From positions 62,001-126,000 of the forward strand of contig DASRFB010000023.1 of NCBI GenBank assembly GCA_035651815.1: a DNA stretch of 64,000 nucleotides, read 5' to 3'. The first letter of the stretch is position 1. Each line of letters starts with the position of its first letter. The notes under the pieces are model-generated. The model saw only the letters and a list, made by a program, of their open reading frames with translations, had not been told where the DNA came from and did not search any database. This document shows positions 50,466-59,670 of the stretch, in pieces. The DNA comes from VBDM01 sp035651815. Lineage in GTDB: Bacteria > Pseudomonadota > Gammaproteobacteria > Burkholderiales > SG8-39. The position numbers were made by a program, and so were the translations under genes.

Positions 50466-51359
50466 CTAGCGCCTGAGGCTGACCAGCAGCACGCCGAAGA
50501 GCACCAGCGCCGCGCCCGCCAATTGTATCGGGCTCATGCGCTCGTCGAGTCCGACCCAGCCGAAAAAGATCGTGGTTACGGGCCCCAGGGCGCCGACCAG
50601 CGCCACCTGGCTCGCGCCGATGCGGCGCAGCGCCTCCGACGTGATGAACACGGGCAGCACCGTGCTCGCGAGCGCCATCGCGATCGCGAGGCCGTACACC
50701 GGCCGCGGCAGGTCGAGCGCGGACAGCGGCCGCAGCAGCAGGAACTGGGCGATGCAGAACGCGCTCGCCACGCTCATCGCGTACGCGGTGAATCGCAGCG
50801 ATCCCACGCGGCGCACGACCCGGCTGCCCGCGACCAGGTAGACGGCGTAGCCGACGGCGCTCGCGAACACGAGCGACGCGCCGAGCGGCAGGTTGGCGTT
50901 CGCGCCGACGGCGCGCCACATCACGACCGCGAGCCCCGAGTAGGTGAGCGCGAGCGCGGCCCACTCGCGCCCCGAGGGGCGCTTGCGCAGGAAAACGAGC
51001 GACAGCAGCACGACGATCGTCGGATAAAGGAACAGGATCAGCCGCCCGAGGCCGGCCGAGATGTACTGCAGCCCGAGAAAGTCGACGAAGCTCGAGAAGT
51101 AGTAGCCGATGAATCCGAGGAACACGATCGCGCCGGCGTCGCGCCGGCTCACGGGCTCGCGCCGCTCGCCGCGGCCCGCCCAGGCGGCGGCCGCGACGAA
51201 GAACGGCAGCGAGAACAGCATGCGCAGCGCGAGCAGCGTCACCGGATCGACGACGTAGGCGTAGGCGAGCTTGATGAGAATGGGCCGCAGCGAGAAGCAA
51301 GCGACGCCGGTCAGCGCCATCGCCACGCCGACGGCGCGGTAGGAACGGGCGGCGGACAC
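50466..51359 (-). CDS. EamA/DMT family transporter
   Basis: 297 residues, ten predicted helices in two five-helix EamA repeats (for example VGVAMALTGVACFSLRPILI at the start of the first). Exporters of metabolites such as amino acids belong here; substrate cannot be told. Starts at GTG 51359, overlapping the upstream stop by one base (TAGTG). Confidence 0.87.
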   Translation of the reverse strand: MSAARSYRAVGVAMALTGVACFSLRPILIKLAYAYVVDPVTLLALRMLFSLPFFVAAAAWAGRGERREPVSRRDAGAIVFLGFIGYYFSSFVDFLGLQYISAGLGRLILFLYPTIVVLLSLVFLRKRPSGREWAALALTYSGLAVVMWRAVGANANLPLGASLVFASAVGYAVYLVAGSRVVRRVGSLRFTAYAMSVASAFCIAQFLLLRPLSALDLPRPVYGLAIAMALASTVLPVFITSEALRRIGASQVALVGALGPVTTIFFGWVGLDERMSPIQLAGAALVLFGVLLVSLRR

Positions 51360-52873
51360 TAGCGGCGCTTCCGGCCGGAGCCGAGGATCGAGCCCAGGAC
51401 GCCGCGCACGACCTCGCGGCCGAGCTGCGAGCCGATCGTGCGGGCGGTGCTCTTCGCCATCGCCTGCAGCAGCCCGTCGCGCCGGCCGCCGCGCGGGCCG
51501 GTCTGGCCGACGAGGATGCCGCCGATCGCGTCGAGCAGGCCTTTGCCGCCCGCCGCATCCGGAGCTTCCGCCGGCGCGCGCGCCGGCGCCTGGCGATCGT
51601 TGGCGCGCCCCTTCAGCTTCTCGTACGCGGATTCGCGATCGACCGGCGTCTCGTAGCGGCCGTAGAGCGCCGAGAGCTTGATGACGGCCTCGCGCTCGGT
51701 GTCGCTGATCGGCCCCAGGCGGCTCGACGGCGGAACCACGTGAGCGCGCTCGACCATGCTCGGCCGGCCCTTGTCGTCGAGGAAGGAGACGAGCGCCTCG
51801 CCGACCGCGAGCCCGGTGATCGCGGCCTGCACGTCGAGCTTCGGGTTCGGCCGCAGGGTGTCCGCCGCCGCCTTCACCGCTTTCTGATCCCGGGGTGTGA
51901 AGGCGCGAAGCGCGTGCTGCACGCGGTTGCCGAGCTGTCCCAGGACCGACTCCGGGATGTCGAGCGGGTTCTGGGTCACGAAGTAGACGCCGACGCCCTT
52001 CGAGCGGATGAGCCGCACGACCTGCTCGATCTTCTCGAGCAGCGCCCGGGGCGCATCGCTGAAGAGCAAATGCGCCTCGTCGAAGAAGAACACGAGCTTC
52101 GGCTTATCGGGATCGCCCACCTCGGGGAGGTGCTCGAAGAGCTCGGAGAGCAGCCACAGCAGGAACGTGGAGTAGAGCTTGGGCGCGCTCATCAGCTTCT
52201 CGGCGGCGAGAATGTTGACGACGCCCTTGCCGTCCTCGGTGCGCATGAGGTCCGCGATGTGCAGGGCGGGCTCGCCGAACAGCTGCTCGCCGCCCTGATG
52301 CTCGAGCTCGACGAGCCCCCGCTGGATCGCGCCGATCGAGGCGCCCGAGATGTTGCCGTACTCGGTCGTGTACTCGCGCGCGCTCTCGCCGACGTGCTGC
52401 AGCATCGCGCGCAGGTCCTTCATGTCGAGCAGCAGCAGCCCGTGGTCGTCGGCGATCTTGAACACGAGCGTGAGCACGCCTTGCTGCACGTCGTTCAGGG
52501 CCAGCATGCGCCCGAGCAGCAGCGGCCCCATGTCGGTCACGGTCGCGCGCGCCGGATGGCCCTGGCGGCCGTAGACGTCCCAGAAAACGACCGGACTCGC
52601 GGCGAAGGCGAAGTCGCGCAGGCCGAGAAGCTCGAGGCGCTCCCGGAGCTTGGGCGAATCCGTCCCCGGGCGCGCGAGACCGGCGAGGTCTCCCTTCACG
52701 TCGGACATGACCACCGGGACGCCGGCGCGCGAGAAGCCCTGCGCGAGCGTCTGCAGCGTCACGGTCTTGCCCGTGCCCGTGGCTCCGGCGATCAGGCCGT
52801 GCCGGTTGGCGAGCCCGGGCAGCAGCGCGAGCGGCGCGCTGCCGGATCTCGCGACGAGGATGGGCTCGGTCAT
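51359..52873 (-). CDS. HerA-like ATPase, DUF853 family
   Basis: 504 residues. Walker A GATGTGKT (30-37), Walker B LVFFFDEAHLLF and an arginine-containing RLIRSKGVGVYFVTQNP stretch mark the HerA/FtsK-like class. The C-terminal tail is Gly/Arg-rich (GSGRKRR). DUF853 proteins are widespread, single-gene and of unknown function; no NurA-type nuclease is adjacent. Divergent from yebC. Confidence 0.85.
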   Translation of the reverse strand: MTEPILVARSGSAPLALLPGLANRHGLIAGATGTGKTVTLQTLAQGFSRAGVPVVMSDVKGDLAGLARPGTDSPKLRERLELLGLRDFAFAASPVVFWDVYGRQGHPARATVTDMGPLLLGRMLALNDVQQGVLTLVFKIADDHGLLLLDMKDLRAMLQHVGESAREYTTEYGNISGASIGAIQRGLVELEHQGGEQLFGEPALHIADLMRTEDGKGVVNILAAEKLMSAPKLYSTFLLWLLSELFEHLPEVGDPDKPKLVFFFDEAHLLFSDAPRALLEKIEQVVRLIRSKGVGVYFVTQNPLDIPESVLGQLGNRVQHALRAFTPRDQKAVKAAADTLRPNPKLDVQAAITGLAVGEALVSFLDDKGRPSMVERAHVVPPSSRLGPISDTEREAVIKLSALYGRYETPVDRESAYEKLKGRANDRQAPARAPAEAPDAAGGKGLLDAIGGILVGQTGPRGGRRDGLLQAMAKSTARTIGSQLGREVVRGVLGSILGSGRKRR

Positions 52874-52904
52874 AAGGTCTGAGCGGCGTGTCGGGGGGAC
52901 GGAA

Positions 52905-52913
52905 TGCTAAAAT
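52905..52913 (+). promoter_or_regulatory. Extended -10 promoter element of yebC
   Basis: TGCTAAAAT, a TGn extended -10, 66 bases before the yebC start. No clear -35. The same TGCTAAAAT precedes tRNA-Lys at 62119. Confidence 0.55.
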
Positions 52914-52979
52914 TATATGCTGTCCCGGGCGCCGGTCCTTCAGGCGCGGACCGTCGACGATACCCACAGACCGAAGACC

Positions 52980-53705
52980 ATGGCCGGCCATTCCAAATGG
53001 GCGAACATCCGCCACAAGAAGGCGGCGGCGGACGCCAAGAAGGGCAAGATCTTCACGCGAGTCATCAAGGAGATCACGGTCGCCGCGCGCATGGGCGGCG
53101 CCGATCCGGCGATGAACCCGCGGCTGCGCCTCGCGATGGACAAGGCTTACGACGCCAACATGCCTAAGGACAACATCGAGCGCGCGATCAAGCGCGGCAG
53201 CGGGGACCTGGAAGGCGTCGCGTACGAGGAGATCCGCTACGAGGGCTACGGCGTCGCCGGCGCCGCCGTAATGGTCGATTGCCTCACCGACAACCGCACG
53301 CGCACCGTCGCCGATGTGCGCCATGCCTTCACCAAGCACGGCGGCAATCTCGGGACCGACGGCTCGGTGTCGTTCCTCTTCAGCCACGTCGGCCAGTTCG
53401 TGTTCGCGCCGGGAACGAACGAGGACGAGGTGATGGAGGCGGCGCTCGAGGCGGGCGCGGAGGACGTCGTCGCGAACGACGACGGCTCGATCGAGGTGAT
53501 CTGCGCGCCCGGGGACTTCGTCGCGGTGCGCGATGCGCTCGCGAAAGCGGGGCTCAAGGCCGAGCTCGGCGAGATCACGATGAAGCCGACGATGGAGAGC
53601 TCGCTCAAGGGCGACGAGGCGGCGCGCATGCAGAAGCTGCTCGACGCGCTCGAGAACATCGACGACGTGCAGAACGTCTACACGACCGCGGTGCTCGAGC
53701 AATAG
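52980..53705 (+). CDS. yebC: YebC/PmpR family regulator
   Basis: 241 residues, full family length. The N-terminus AGHSKWANIRHKKAAADAKKG is divided by convention but typical; three domains follow as in YebC. Members were described as DNA-binding regulators, and recent work links the family to translation of proline-rich stretches; the TolA gene downstream is rich in Pro-Lys repeats. ATG 52980 is chosen; the open frame upstream lacks similarity. Located before ruvC as in many bacteria. Confidence 0.94.
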   Translation: MAGHSKWANIRHKKAAADAKKGKIFTRVIKEITVAARMGGADPAMNPRLRLAMDKAYDANMPKDNIERAIKRGSGDLEGVAYEEIRYEGYGVAGAAVMVDCLTDNRTRTVADVRHAFTKHGGNLGTDGSVSFLFSHVGQFVFAPGTNEDEVMEAALEAGAEDVVANDDGSIEVICAPGDFVAVRDALAKAGLKAELGEITMKPTMESSLKGDEAARMQKLLDALENIDDVQNVYTTAVLEQ

Positions 53706-53737
53706 CTCGCGCGGCCGCTTCGACGACCGGCCGCGTC

Positions 53738-53743
53738 TATAAT
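53738..53743 (+). promoter_or_regulatory. -10 hexamer immediately before ruvC
   Basis: Consensus TATAAT ends nine bases before the ruvC ATG, with no ribosome site between. No good -35 at 17 bases. If used, the mRNA would be nearly leaderless. Confidence 0.45.
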
Positions 53744-53752
53744 GCCGGTCAA

Positions 53753-54286
53753 ATGGCCGGCGCCGTCAGGATCCTTGGCATCGACCCGGGTCTCCGGGTC
53801 ACCGGCTTCGGCGTCATCGAGATATCCGGAAGCACGCTCTCGTACGTCACGAGCGGCTGCATCCGCTCCGGAGCGGCCGACGGCCTGCCCGAGCGGCTGA
53901 AGACGATCCTCGCGTGCCTGCGCGAAGTGATCGAGAGCAACCGCCCCGAGCAGGTCGCGCTGGAAAAGGTGTTCGTCAATGTCAATCCGCAGTCGACGCT
54001 CGCGCTCGGTCAGGCGCGCGGCACGGCGATCTGCGCCGCGGTCGATGCCGGCCTGCCGGTCGCCGAGTACACCGCGCTGCAAGTGAAGCAGGCGGTCGTC
54101 GGCCACGGCCACGCCAACAAGGAGCAGGTTCAGCAGATGGTGAAGCGCTTGCTGCGGCTGCCGGGCGTGCCCGGTACCGACGCCGCCGACGCGCTCGCCT
54201 GCGCGATCTGTCACGCGCACGGCGGACAGGGCCTCGGGCTGCTGCCGACGCGCGGCTTCCGCGTGCGCCGAGGGCGGCTGGTTTGA
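53753..54286 (+). CDS. ruvC: Holliday junction endonuclease RuvC
   Basis: 177-residue resolvase that cuts four-way DNA junctions. The catalytic acids are Asp11 (GIDPGLRVTG), a Glu in VALEKVFVN and the Asp pair in TDAADALA. Normal length with a short basic tail. Its stop overlaps the ruvA start (TTGA). Confidence 0.97.
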   Translation: MAGAVRILGIDPGLRVTGFGVIEISGSTLSYVTSGCIRSGAADGLPERLKTILACLREVIESNRPEQVALEKVFVNVNPQSTLALGQARGTAICAAVDAGLPVAEYTALQVKQAVVGHGHANKEQVQQMVKRLLRLPGVPGTDAADALACAICHAHGGQGLGLLPTRGFRVRRGRLV

Positions 54287-54864
54287 TCGGGCGGCTCACC
54301 GGGCTGCTGCTCGAGAAGAGCCCGCCGCAGATCACGGTCGAGGCGGCCGGCGTCGGCTACGAGCTCGAGGTGCCGATGAGCACGTTCTACGGGCTGCCCG
54401 CGGCCGGCGAGCGCGTGACGCTGCTCACGCACCTCGTCGTGCGCGAGGACGCGCACTTGCTCTACGGCTTCGCCACCGACAGCGAGCGTCGCGCGTTCCG
54501 GCAGCTGCTCAAGATCTCCGGAGTCGGCGCGCGCACCGCGCTCGCGGTCCTGTCGGGGATGAGCGTCGCCGAGCTGGTCGAAGCGGTGGCGGCGCAGGAG
54601 TCCGGGCGCCTCGTGAAGATTCCGGGCATCGGCCGCAAGACCGCCGAGCGGCTGCTGCTCGAGCTGAAAGGCAAGCTCGCCGGCGACGCGCTCGCCGGAG
54701 TCGCCGTGAACCGGCAGGCGCCGGCGATGGGCGATGTGGTGAACGCGCTGCTCGCGCTCGGCTACAGCGACAAGGAGGCGGCGCAGGCCGTGAAGCAGCT
54801 CCCCGGGGGGCTGTCTCTCTCCGAGGGCATCCGCCAGGCGCTCAAGTCGCTCTCGAAGGCGTGA
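54283..54864 (+). CDS. ruvA: Holliday junction DNA helicase subunit RuvA
   Basis: 193-residue junction-binding subunit. Domain I begins IGRLTGLLLE, domain II has the helix-hairpin-helix motifs (LLKISGVGARTAL, KIPGIGRKTAERL), and domain III (about 145-193) contacts RuvB. Starts with TTG at 54283, overlapping the ruvC stop; this gives the standard N-terminus. Confidence 0.96.
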   Translation: MIGRLTGLLLEKSPPQITVEAAGVGYELEVPMSTFYGLPAAGERVTLLTHLVVREDAHLLYGFATDSERRAFRQLLKISGVGARTALAVLSGMSVAELVEAVAAQESGRLVKIPGIGRKTAERLLLELKGKLAGDALAGVAVNRQAPAMGDVVNALLALGYSDKEAAQAVKQLPGGLSLSEGIRQALKSLSKA

Positions 54865-54887
54865 GGCGCCGGCGGTAAGATAGGGCA

Positions 54888-55925
54888 ATGTCGATCGAGA
54901 CCGACCGCCTGATCTCCGGTGCGAGCGCTACGCCGGAGGACGCGTTCGAGCGCGCGCTGCGTCCCAAGTCGCTCGCCGAGTACGTCGGTCAGGAAAAGAT
55001 CCGCGGGCAGCTCGCGATCTTCGTCGAGGCGGCGCGCAACCGCAAGGAAGCGCTCGACCACGTGCTCCTCTTCGGGCCGCCGGGACTCGGGAAGACGACG
55101 CTCGCGCACATCGTCGCGCGCGAGATGGGCGTGAACCTGCGGCATACGTCGGGCCCGGTGCTCGAGCGCCCGGGCGATCTCGCCGCGATCCTCACGAACC
55201 TCGAGCCGAACGACGTCCTCTTCATCGACGAGATCCACCGCCTCTCGCCCGTGGTCGAGGAGATCCTGTATCCCGCGCTCGAGGACTACCAGATCGACAT
55301 CATGATCGGCGAGGGCCCTGCGGCGCGCTCGGTCAAGCTCGATCTGCCGCCGTTCACCCTGGTCGGCGCCACCACGCGCGCCGGCATGCTGACGAACCCC
55401 TTGCGCGACCGCTTCGGCATCGTGGCCCGGCTCGAGTTCTACAGCGACGCCGAGCTGCAGCAGATCGTGAACCGCTCCGCGGCGCTGCTCGCGGTCGAGA
55501 TCTCGCCCGAGGGCGCGTTCGAGATCGCGAAGCGGGCGCGCGGGACGCCGCGCGTGGCGAACCGGCTGCTGCGGCGCGTACGCGACTATGCGCAGGTGCG
55601 CGCGCAGGGCGCGATCTCGCGCGAGGTGGCCGACGCGGGTCTCGGGATGCTCGACGTCGACCCGCTCGGTCTGGATCTCATGGACCGCAAGCTCCTCGCC
55701 GCGGTCATCGAGAAGTTCGCGGGCGGGCCGGTCGGGCTGGACAACCTCGCGCACGCCATCGGCGAGGAAGCCGACACGATCGAGGACGTGCTCGAGCCTT
55801 ATCTCATCCAGCAAGGCTACCTGCAGCGCACGCCGCGGGGCCGCGTGGCGACGGTCTCGGCGTACCGCCACCTCGGTTTCGCCGCGCCCGCGGCCGGCGC
55901 CACCGGCGGTCTGTTCGCCGAATGA
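54888..55925 (+). CDS. ruvB: Holliday junction branch migration ATPase RuvB
   Basis: 345-residue AAA+ motor. Walker A FGPPGLGKTTLA, Walker B LFIDEIHRL, and the C-terminal winged helix ending QQGYLQRTPRGRVAT. Normal length. The stop overlaps ybgC (ATGA), joining the ruv and tol-pal groups. Confidence 0.98.
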   Translation: MSIETDRLISGASATPEDAFERALRPKSLAEYVGQEKIRGQLAIFVEAARNRKEALDHVLLFGPPGLGKTTLAHIVAREMGVNLRHTSGPVLERPGDLAAILTNLEPNDVLFIDEIHRLSPVVEEILYPALEDYQIDIMIGEGPAARSVKLDLPPFTLVGATTRAGMLTNPLRDRFGIVARLEFYSDAELQQIVNRSAALLAVEISPEGAFEIAKRARGTPRVANRLLRRVRDYAQVRAQGAISREVADAGLGMLDVDPLGLDLMDRKLLAAVIEKFAGGPVGLDNLAHAIGEEADTIEDVLEPYLIQQGYLQRTPRGRVATVSAYRHLGFAAPAAGATGGLFAE

Positions 55926-56380
55926 GCTCCGCGACGGCGCCCCGCCGCCGTCCGCCGGCGTCGGGCGGCGGCGACGGCAAGGTCTTTTCCTGGCCGATGC
56001 GCGTCTATTACCAGCACACGGACGCGGGCGGCATGGTGTTTCACGCGAACTACCTCTCGTTCATGGAGTGCGCCCGGACGGAACTATTGCACGCGCTCGG
56101 ATTCGACCTCGGCGAACTGGCGCGCCGCGAGGGAGTCCTGTTCGTGGTGCATTCGGCGCAAATCGCCTACCATAAGCCCGCGCTCCTGCACGATGCGCTC
56201 TCGGTCACCGCTCGGGTGGCCCGGCTCGGCCGGGCCCGGATGGAATTCCATCAGTCGGTCGTGCGCGGCGGCGAGGTGCTCGCGAGCGCGGACTTGACGC
56301 TCGTGTGCGTGGACGCGGGGACGCATAAGCCGATCGGCGTACCGGAGGCGATCCGGGAAAAACTCGAAGGACTGCAATGA
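55922..56380 (+). CDS. ybgC: Tol-Pal associated acyl-CoA thioesterase YbgC
   Basis: 152-residue hot-dog thioesterase. The active-site pattern YQHTDAGGMVFHANY has the catalytic Asp. It hydrolyses acyl-CoA thioesters and is linked to phospholipid enzymes at the inner membrane. Proline/Arg-rich N-terminal extension (about 1-18). Four-base overlaps on both sides. Confidence 0.95.
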   Translation: MSSATAPRRRPPASGGGDGKVFSWPMRVYYQHTDAGGMVFHANYLSFMECARTELLHALGFDLGELARREGVLFVVHSAQIAYHKPALLHDALSVTARVARLGRARMEFHQSVVRGGEVLASADLTLVCVDAGTHKPIGVPEAIREKLEGLQ

Positions 56381-57084
56381 ACGTCTCGCAAGATCTCTCC
56401 ATCCTGGCGCTCGTCTGGAACGCGAGCGCGATCGTGCAGGCCGTGATGGCGCTGCTGCTCGTGGTCTCGTTCATGTCGTGGTACTTCATCTTCCGCAAGA
56501 TCTTCACCATTCGACGCGCCAAGCGCCAGACCGAGCAGTTCGAGCGCGATTTCTGGAGCGGCTCGGACCTGAACGCGCTCTACCAGAGCGCGGCCAACCA
56601 CCGGCACACGATCGGCAGCCTGGAGCGCATCTTCGAGGCCGGGTTCCGCGAGTTCGCGAAGCTGAGGACCCAGCGCGCGGGCGACCCGAGCGCGATGGTC
56701 GACGGCGCCCGCCGCGCGATGCGCGCGACGTTCCAGCGCGAGATGGACCGGCTCGAAGCACACCTCGCCTTCCTCGCCTCGGTCGGCTCGGTCAGCCCGT
56801 ACGTCGGCCTGCTCGGCACCGTCTGGGGCATCATGCACGCGTTCCGCGGGCTGTCGAACGTGGTGCAGGCGACGCTCGCGGCGGTCGCGCCCGGGATCGC
56901 CGAGGCGCTGGTCGCGACCGCGATCGGCCTGTTCGCGGCGATCCCGGCGGTGGTCGCCTACAACCGCTTCTCGCACGACGTCGACCGGCTCTCGGTGCGC
57001 TTCGAGAGCTTCATGGAGGAGTTCTCGAACATCCTGCAGCGCAGCGCGCACACGCGTCACGAGACGACCAAGGTCCCGGCGTGA
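56377..57084 (+). CDS. tolQ: Tol-Pal system protein TolQ
   Basis: 235-residue ion-channel subunit with three helices (about 14-36, 140-162, 175-195) that, with TolR, powers TolA using the proton gradient. The conserved SVSPYVGLLGTVWGIMHAF region is split across the second helix. Start and stop both overlap neighbours by four bases. Confidence 0.97.
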   Translation: MNVSQDLSILALVWNASAIVQAVMALLLVVSFMSWYFIFRKIFTIRRAKRQTEQFERDFWSGSDLNALYQSAANHRHTIGSLERIFEAGFREFAKLRTQRAGDPSAMVDGARRAMRATFQREMDRLEAHLAFLASVGSVSPYVGLLGTVWGIMHAFRGLSNVVQATLAAVAPGIAEALVATAIGLFAAIPAVVAYNRFSHDVDRLSVRFESFMEEFSNILQRSAHTRHETTKVPA

Positions 57085-57494
57085 GACCGCGCAAGCTCGT
57101 CAACCAGATCAACATCGTCCCGTACGTGGACGTGATGCTGGTGCTGCTCGTCATCTTCATGGTGACGGCGCCGCTCGTGAACCCGGCGGCCATCGATCTG
57201 CCGAGCGTCGGCAAGAGCTCCCAGCCGCCGCCCGCGCCCCTCGAGGTGATCATCCGCGCAGACCAGACCATGATGCTGCGCGAGCGCGACAAGGGCCGCA
57301 CCGACGAGCACCCGGTATCGATGCCGCAGCTGCTCGCGATCGTGCGCGAGCGCCAGCGCGCGAACCCCGACGTGCCCGTGGTCATCGCCGGCGACAAGAG
57401 CGTGCGCTACGAGGCGGTGCTGAAGGTCATGGACGAGCTCCAGAAAAGCAACGTCCGGCGGGTGGGACTGCTCGTCAAACCGACGGGAACATGA
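57081..57494 (+). CDS. tolR: Tol-Pal system protein TolR
   Basis: 137 residues from GTG 57081 (GTGA overlap with tolQ). A single helix NIVPYVDVMLVLLVIFMV holds the proton-carrying Asp; the rest is periplasmic. Partner of TolQ in the motor. Its stop overlaps tolA (ATGA). Confidence 0.96.
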   Translation: MRPRKLVNQINIVPYVDVMLVLLVIFMVTAPLVNPAAIDLPSVGKSSQPPPAPLEVIIRADQTMMLRERDKGRTDEHPVSMPQLLAIVRERQRANPDVPVVIAGDKSVRYEAVLKVMDELQKSNVRRVGLLVKPTGT

Positions 57495-58246
57495 ATCCCG
57501 CGCTGAAGGTCGAGGAGCCGGGCGGGAAAGCCTCGGCCGTTCTGGCCGTGCTGGTGCACGTGCTGCTCATCGCCTTCCTCATCGTGGGTGTCCGCTGGCA
57601 GTCGAGCAAGCCCGAGGCGGTCGTGGTCGAGCTGTGGGATCGGGCCCCGGTGCTCGAGGAGCCCGCTCCCCCGCCGCCGCCGGTCGAGCCGCAGCCGCAG
57701 CCCAAGCCCGAGCCGAAAATCGAACCCAAGCCCGAACCCAAGGTCGAACCGAAGCCCGCCAAGCCGGACATCGCGGTCGAGAAGGCAAAGAAGCCGCCCA
57801 AGAAGGAGCCGCCGAAAAAGGAACCGCCGAAGAAGGAGCCGCCGAAGAAGGAGCCTCCGCTGAAGCTGGATCCGAGACAACGCATCAACGAAGAGCTCGC
57901 CCGCGAGATGGAAGCGCTCAAGCAGCCGAAGCAGCCTTCGCCGGTGACGCGCCCCGCGGGGCCCCCGCCTTCGCTCGACGCGGGGTACGCCGCGAAATTG
58001 CGCGGGCGCATCAAGTCGAACATCGTGCTGCCGCAGAACATCGAGGGCAACCCGGAGGCCCAGTTCACCATCGTGCAGCTTCCGACCGGGGAGGTCTTGT
58101 CGGTGACCTTGACGAAGTCGAGCGGCAACAAGCTCCTCGACGACGCCATCGAACGCGCGATCCGCAAGTCGTCCCCGCTGCCGCTGCCCGACCGGCCGGA
58201 ACAGTTCCAGCGCGAGCTGCGTATCAAGTACAGCCCACTCGATTGA
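57491..58246 (+). CDS. tolA: Tol-Pal system protein TolA (TonB-like C-terminus)
   Basis: 251 residues: one membrane anchor (about 15-36), a long Pro/Lys/Glu-rich stalk (about 55-135) instead of the Ala-rich coiled coil of enteric TolA, and a C-terminal TonB/TolA domain (about 155-251) with GRIKSNIVLPQNI. It spans the periplasm to reach Pal and TolB during constriction. The stalk contains a 15-base tandem repeat. Confidence 0.92.
   Translation: MNPALKVEEPGGKASAVLAVLVHVLLIAFLIVGVRWQSSKPEAVVVELWDRAPVLEEPAPPPPPVEPQPQPKPEPKIEPKPEPKVEPKPAKPDIAVEKAKKPPKKEPPKKEPPKKEPPKKEPPLKLDPRQRINEELAREMEALKQPKQPSPVTRPAGPPPSLDAGYAAKLRGRIKSNIVLPQNIEGNPEAQFTIVQLPTGEVLSVTLTKSSGNKLLDDAIERAIRKSSPLPLPDRPEQFQRELRIKYSPLD
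57797..57856 (+). repeat. Tandem 15-base repeat within tolA
   Basis: Four units of CCGAAGAAGGAGCCG (with small changes) encode PKKEP four times. Copy number could change by slippage, altering stalk length. Confidence 0.85.
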
Positions 58247-58271
58247 GCTACACTATCCGGTCATTCCGCGC

Positions 58272-59555
58272 ATGACACGAATCTCCAGAATTGTTGCGGT
58301 CCTTTGCCTGCTCGTCGCGGGCTCGGCCCGGGCGCAGTTGACGGTGGAGATCACCGGCGCCGGCGCAAACCAGATCCCGATCGGGATCGTGCCCTTCCAG
58401 GCCGAGCAGGCGCTGCCGCAGATGGTCACGCCGATCATCGAGGCCGACCTCGCGCGCAGCGGGCGCTTCCGCACCACGTATGCGGGCGGCGCGAACCCGC
58501 CGCCGGCCGAGAGCTCGCAGGTGAACTTCGCGGAGTGGAAGGCGCGCGCGGTGGACGCGATCGTGATCGGCAGCACGCGCCGGCTCCCGGACGGACGCTT
58601 CGAGGTGCGCTTCCGGCTCCTCGACGTGCCCAAGGAGGCGCAGCTCGCCGGCTTCGCGTTCACGCTGACCGCCGCGCAGCTGCGGCTGACGGCGCACCGC
58701 ATCGCCGACATCGTCTACGAGAAGCTGACGGGCGAGCGCGGCGTGTTCAGCACCAAGATCGCGTACGTGGTGAAGCAGGAGTCCCGGTTCGCGCTGCAGA
58801 TCGCGGACGCCGACGGCTTCGGCGCGCAGTCGATCCTGATCTCGCCCGAGCCGATCCTGTCGCCCACCTGGTCGCCCGACGGCACGCGGATCGCGTACGT
58901 CTCGCTGCAGCAGAAGAAGCCCGTCATCTACGTGCAGAGCCTGACCGCCAGCCGGCAGCCGGCGCCCATCGCGAACTACCGCGGCTCGAACAGCGCGCCC
59001 GCCTGGTCGCCCGACGGCAAGCAGCTCGCGGTGGTGCTGTCGAAGGACGGCCCTTCGCAGATCTACCTCATGAACCCGGACGGCTCGAACGTCCGGCGCA
59101 TCACGCACTCGGGCGCGATCGATACCGAGCCGTTCTACTCGCCCGACGGGCAGTTCATCTACTTCACGTCCGATCGGGGCGGCAGCCCGCAGGTCTACCG
59201 GATGCCGGCGCAGGGCGGCGACGCCACCCGTCTCACCTTCGAAGGCAGCTACAATGTGTCGCCGCGCGTGAGCCCGGACGGCAAGGCGCTCGCGTACATC
59301 GCGCGGGTCGATGGCCAGTTCCGGCTCGCGATCATGGACCTGGCGAGCCGCCAGACGCAGCTGCTCACCGACGGCCCGCGCGACGAGTCGCCGAGCTTCG
59401 CGCCGAACGGCCGCATGCTGCTGTACGCGACCGACGTCGGCGGACGCGGGGTGCTGGCGGCGGTGTCGAGCGACGGCCGCGTGCAGCAGCGGCTGACGGT
59501 GCAGACGGCCGACATTCGCGAGCCGGCGTGGGGGCCGTTCTTCGGGAATCCGTGA
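58272..59555 (+). CDS. tolB: Tol-Pal system protein TolB
   Basis: 427 residues with a signal peptide ending ARA|QLT (about 22). N-terminal domain to about 160, then a beta-propeller with repeated SPDG units (TWSPDGTRIAYVS, AWSPDGKQLAVVL, YSPDGQFIYFTS). Periplasmic partner of Pal and TolA. TACACT lies 15 bases before the ATG and could be a -10. Confidence 0.97.
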   Translation: MTRISRIVAVLCLLVAGSARAQLTVEITGAGANQIPIGIVPFQAEQALPQMVTPIIEADLARSGRFRTTYAGGANPPPAESSQVNFAEWKARAVDAIVIGSTRRLPDGRFEVRFRLLDVPKEAQLAGFAFTLTAAQLRLTAHRIADIVYEKLTGERGVFSTKIAYVVKQESRFALQIADADGFGAQSILISPEPILSPTWSPDGTRIAYVSLQQKKPVIYVQSLTASRQPAPIANYRGSNSAPAWSPDGKQLAVVLSKDGPSQIYLMNPDGSNVRRITHSGAIDTEPFYSPDGQFIYFTSDRGGSPQVYRMPAQGGDATRLTFEGSYNVSPRVSPDGKALAYIARVDGQFRLAIMDLASRQTQLLTDGPRDESPSFAPNGRMLLYATDVGGRGVLAAVSSDGRVQQRLTVQTADIREPAWGPFFGNP

Positions 59556-59670
59556 TGCAGGGATGCAGGGAACGAACGCGTCGCCGCAGAGCGACAGCAT
59601 GCGAGCCTCGAGATCGACGGGAGGGCCGGGGCGATTGGCCAAATCGGACGTTTCTAGAGGAGAATACGGC

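Noticed and set aside
59555..59570. Direct repeat ATGCAGGG twice after tolB
   Set aside because: Too short to be an insertion target duplication and nothing lies between the copies.
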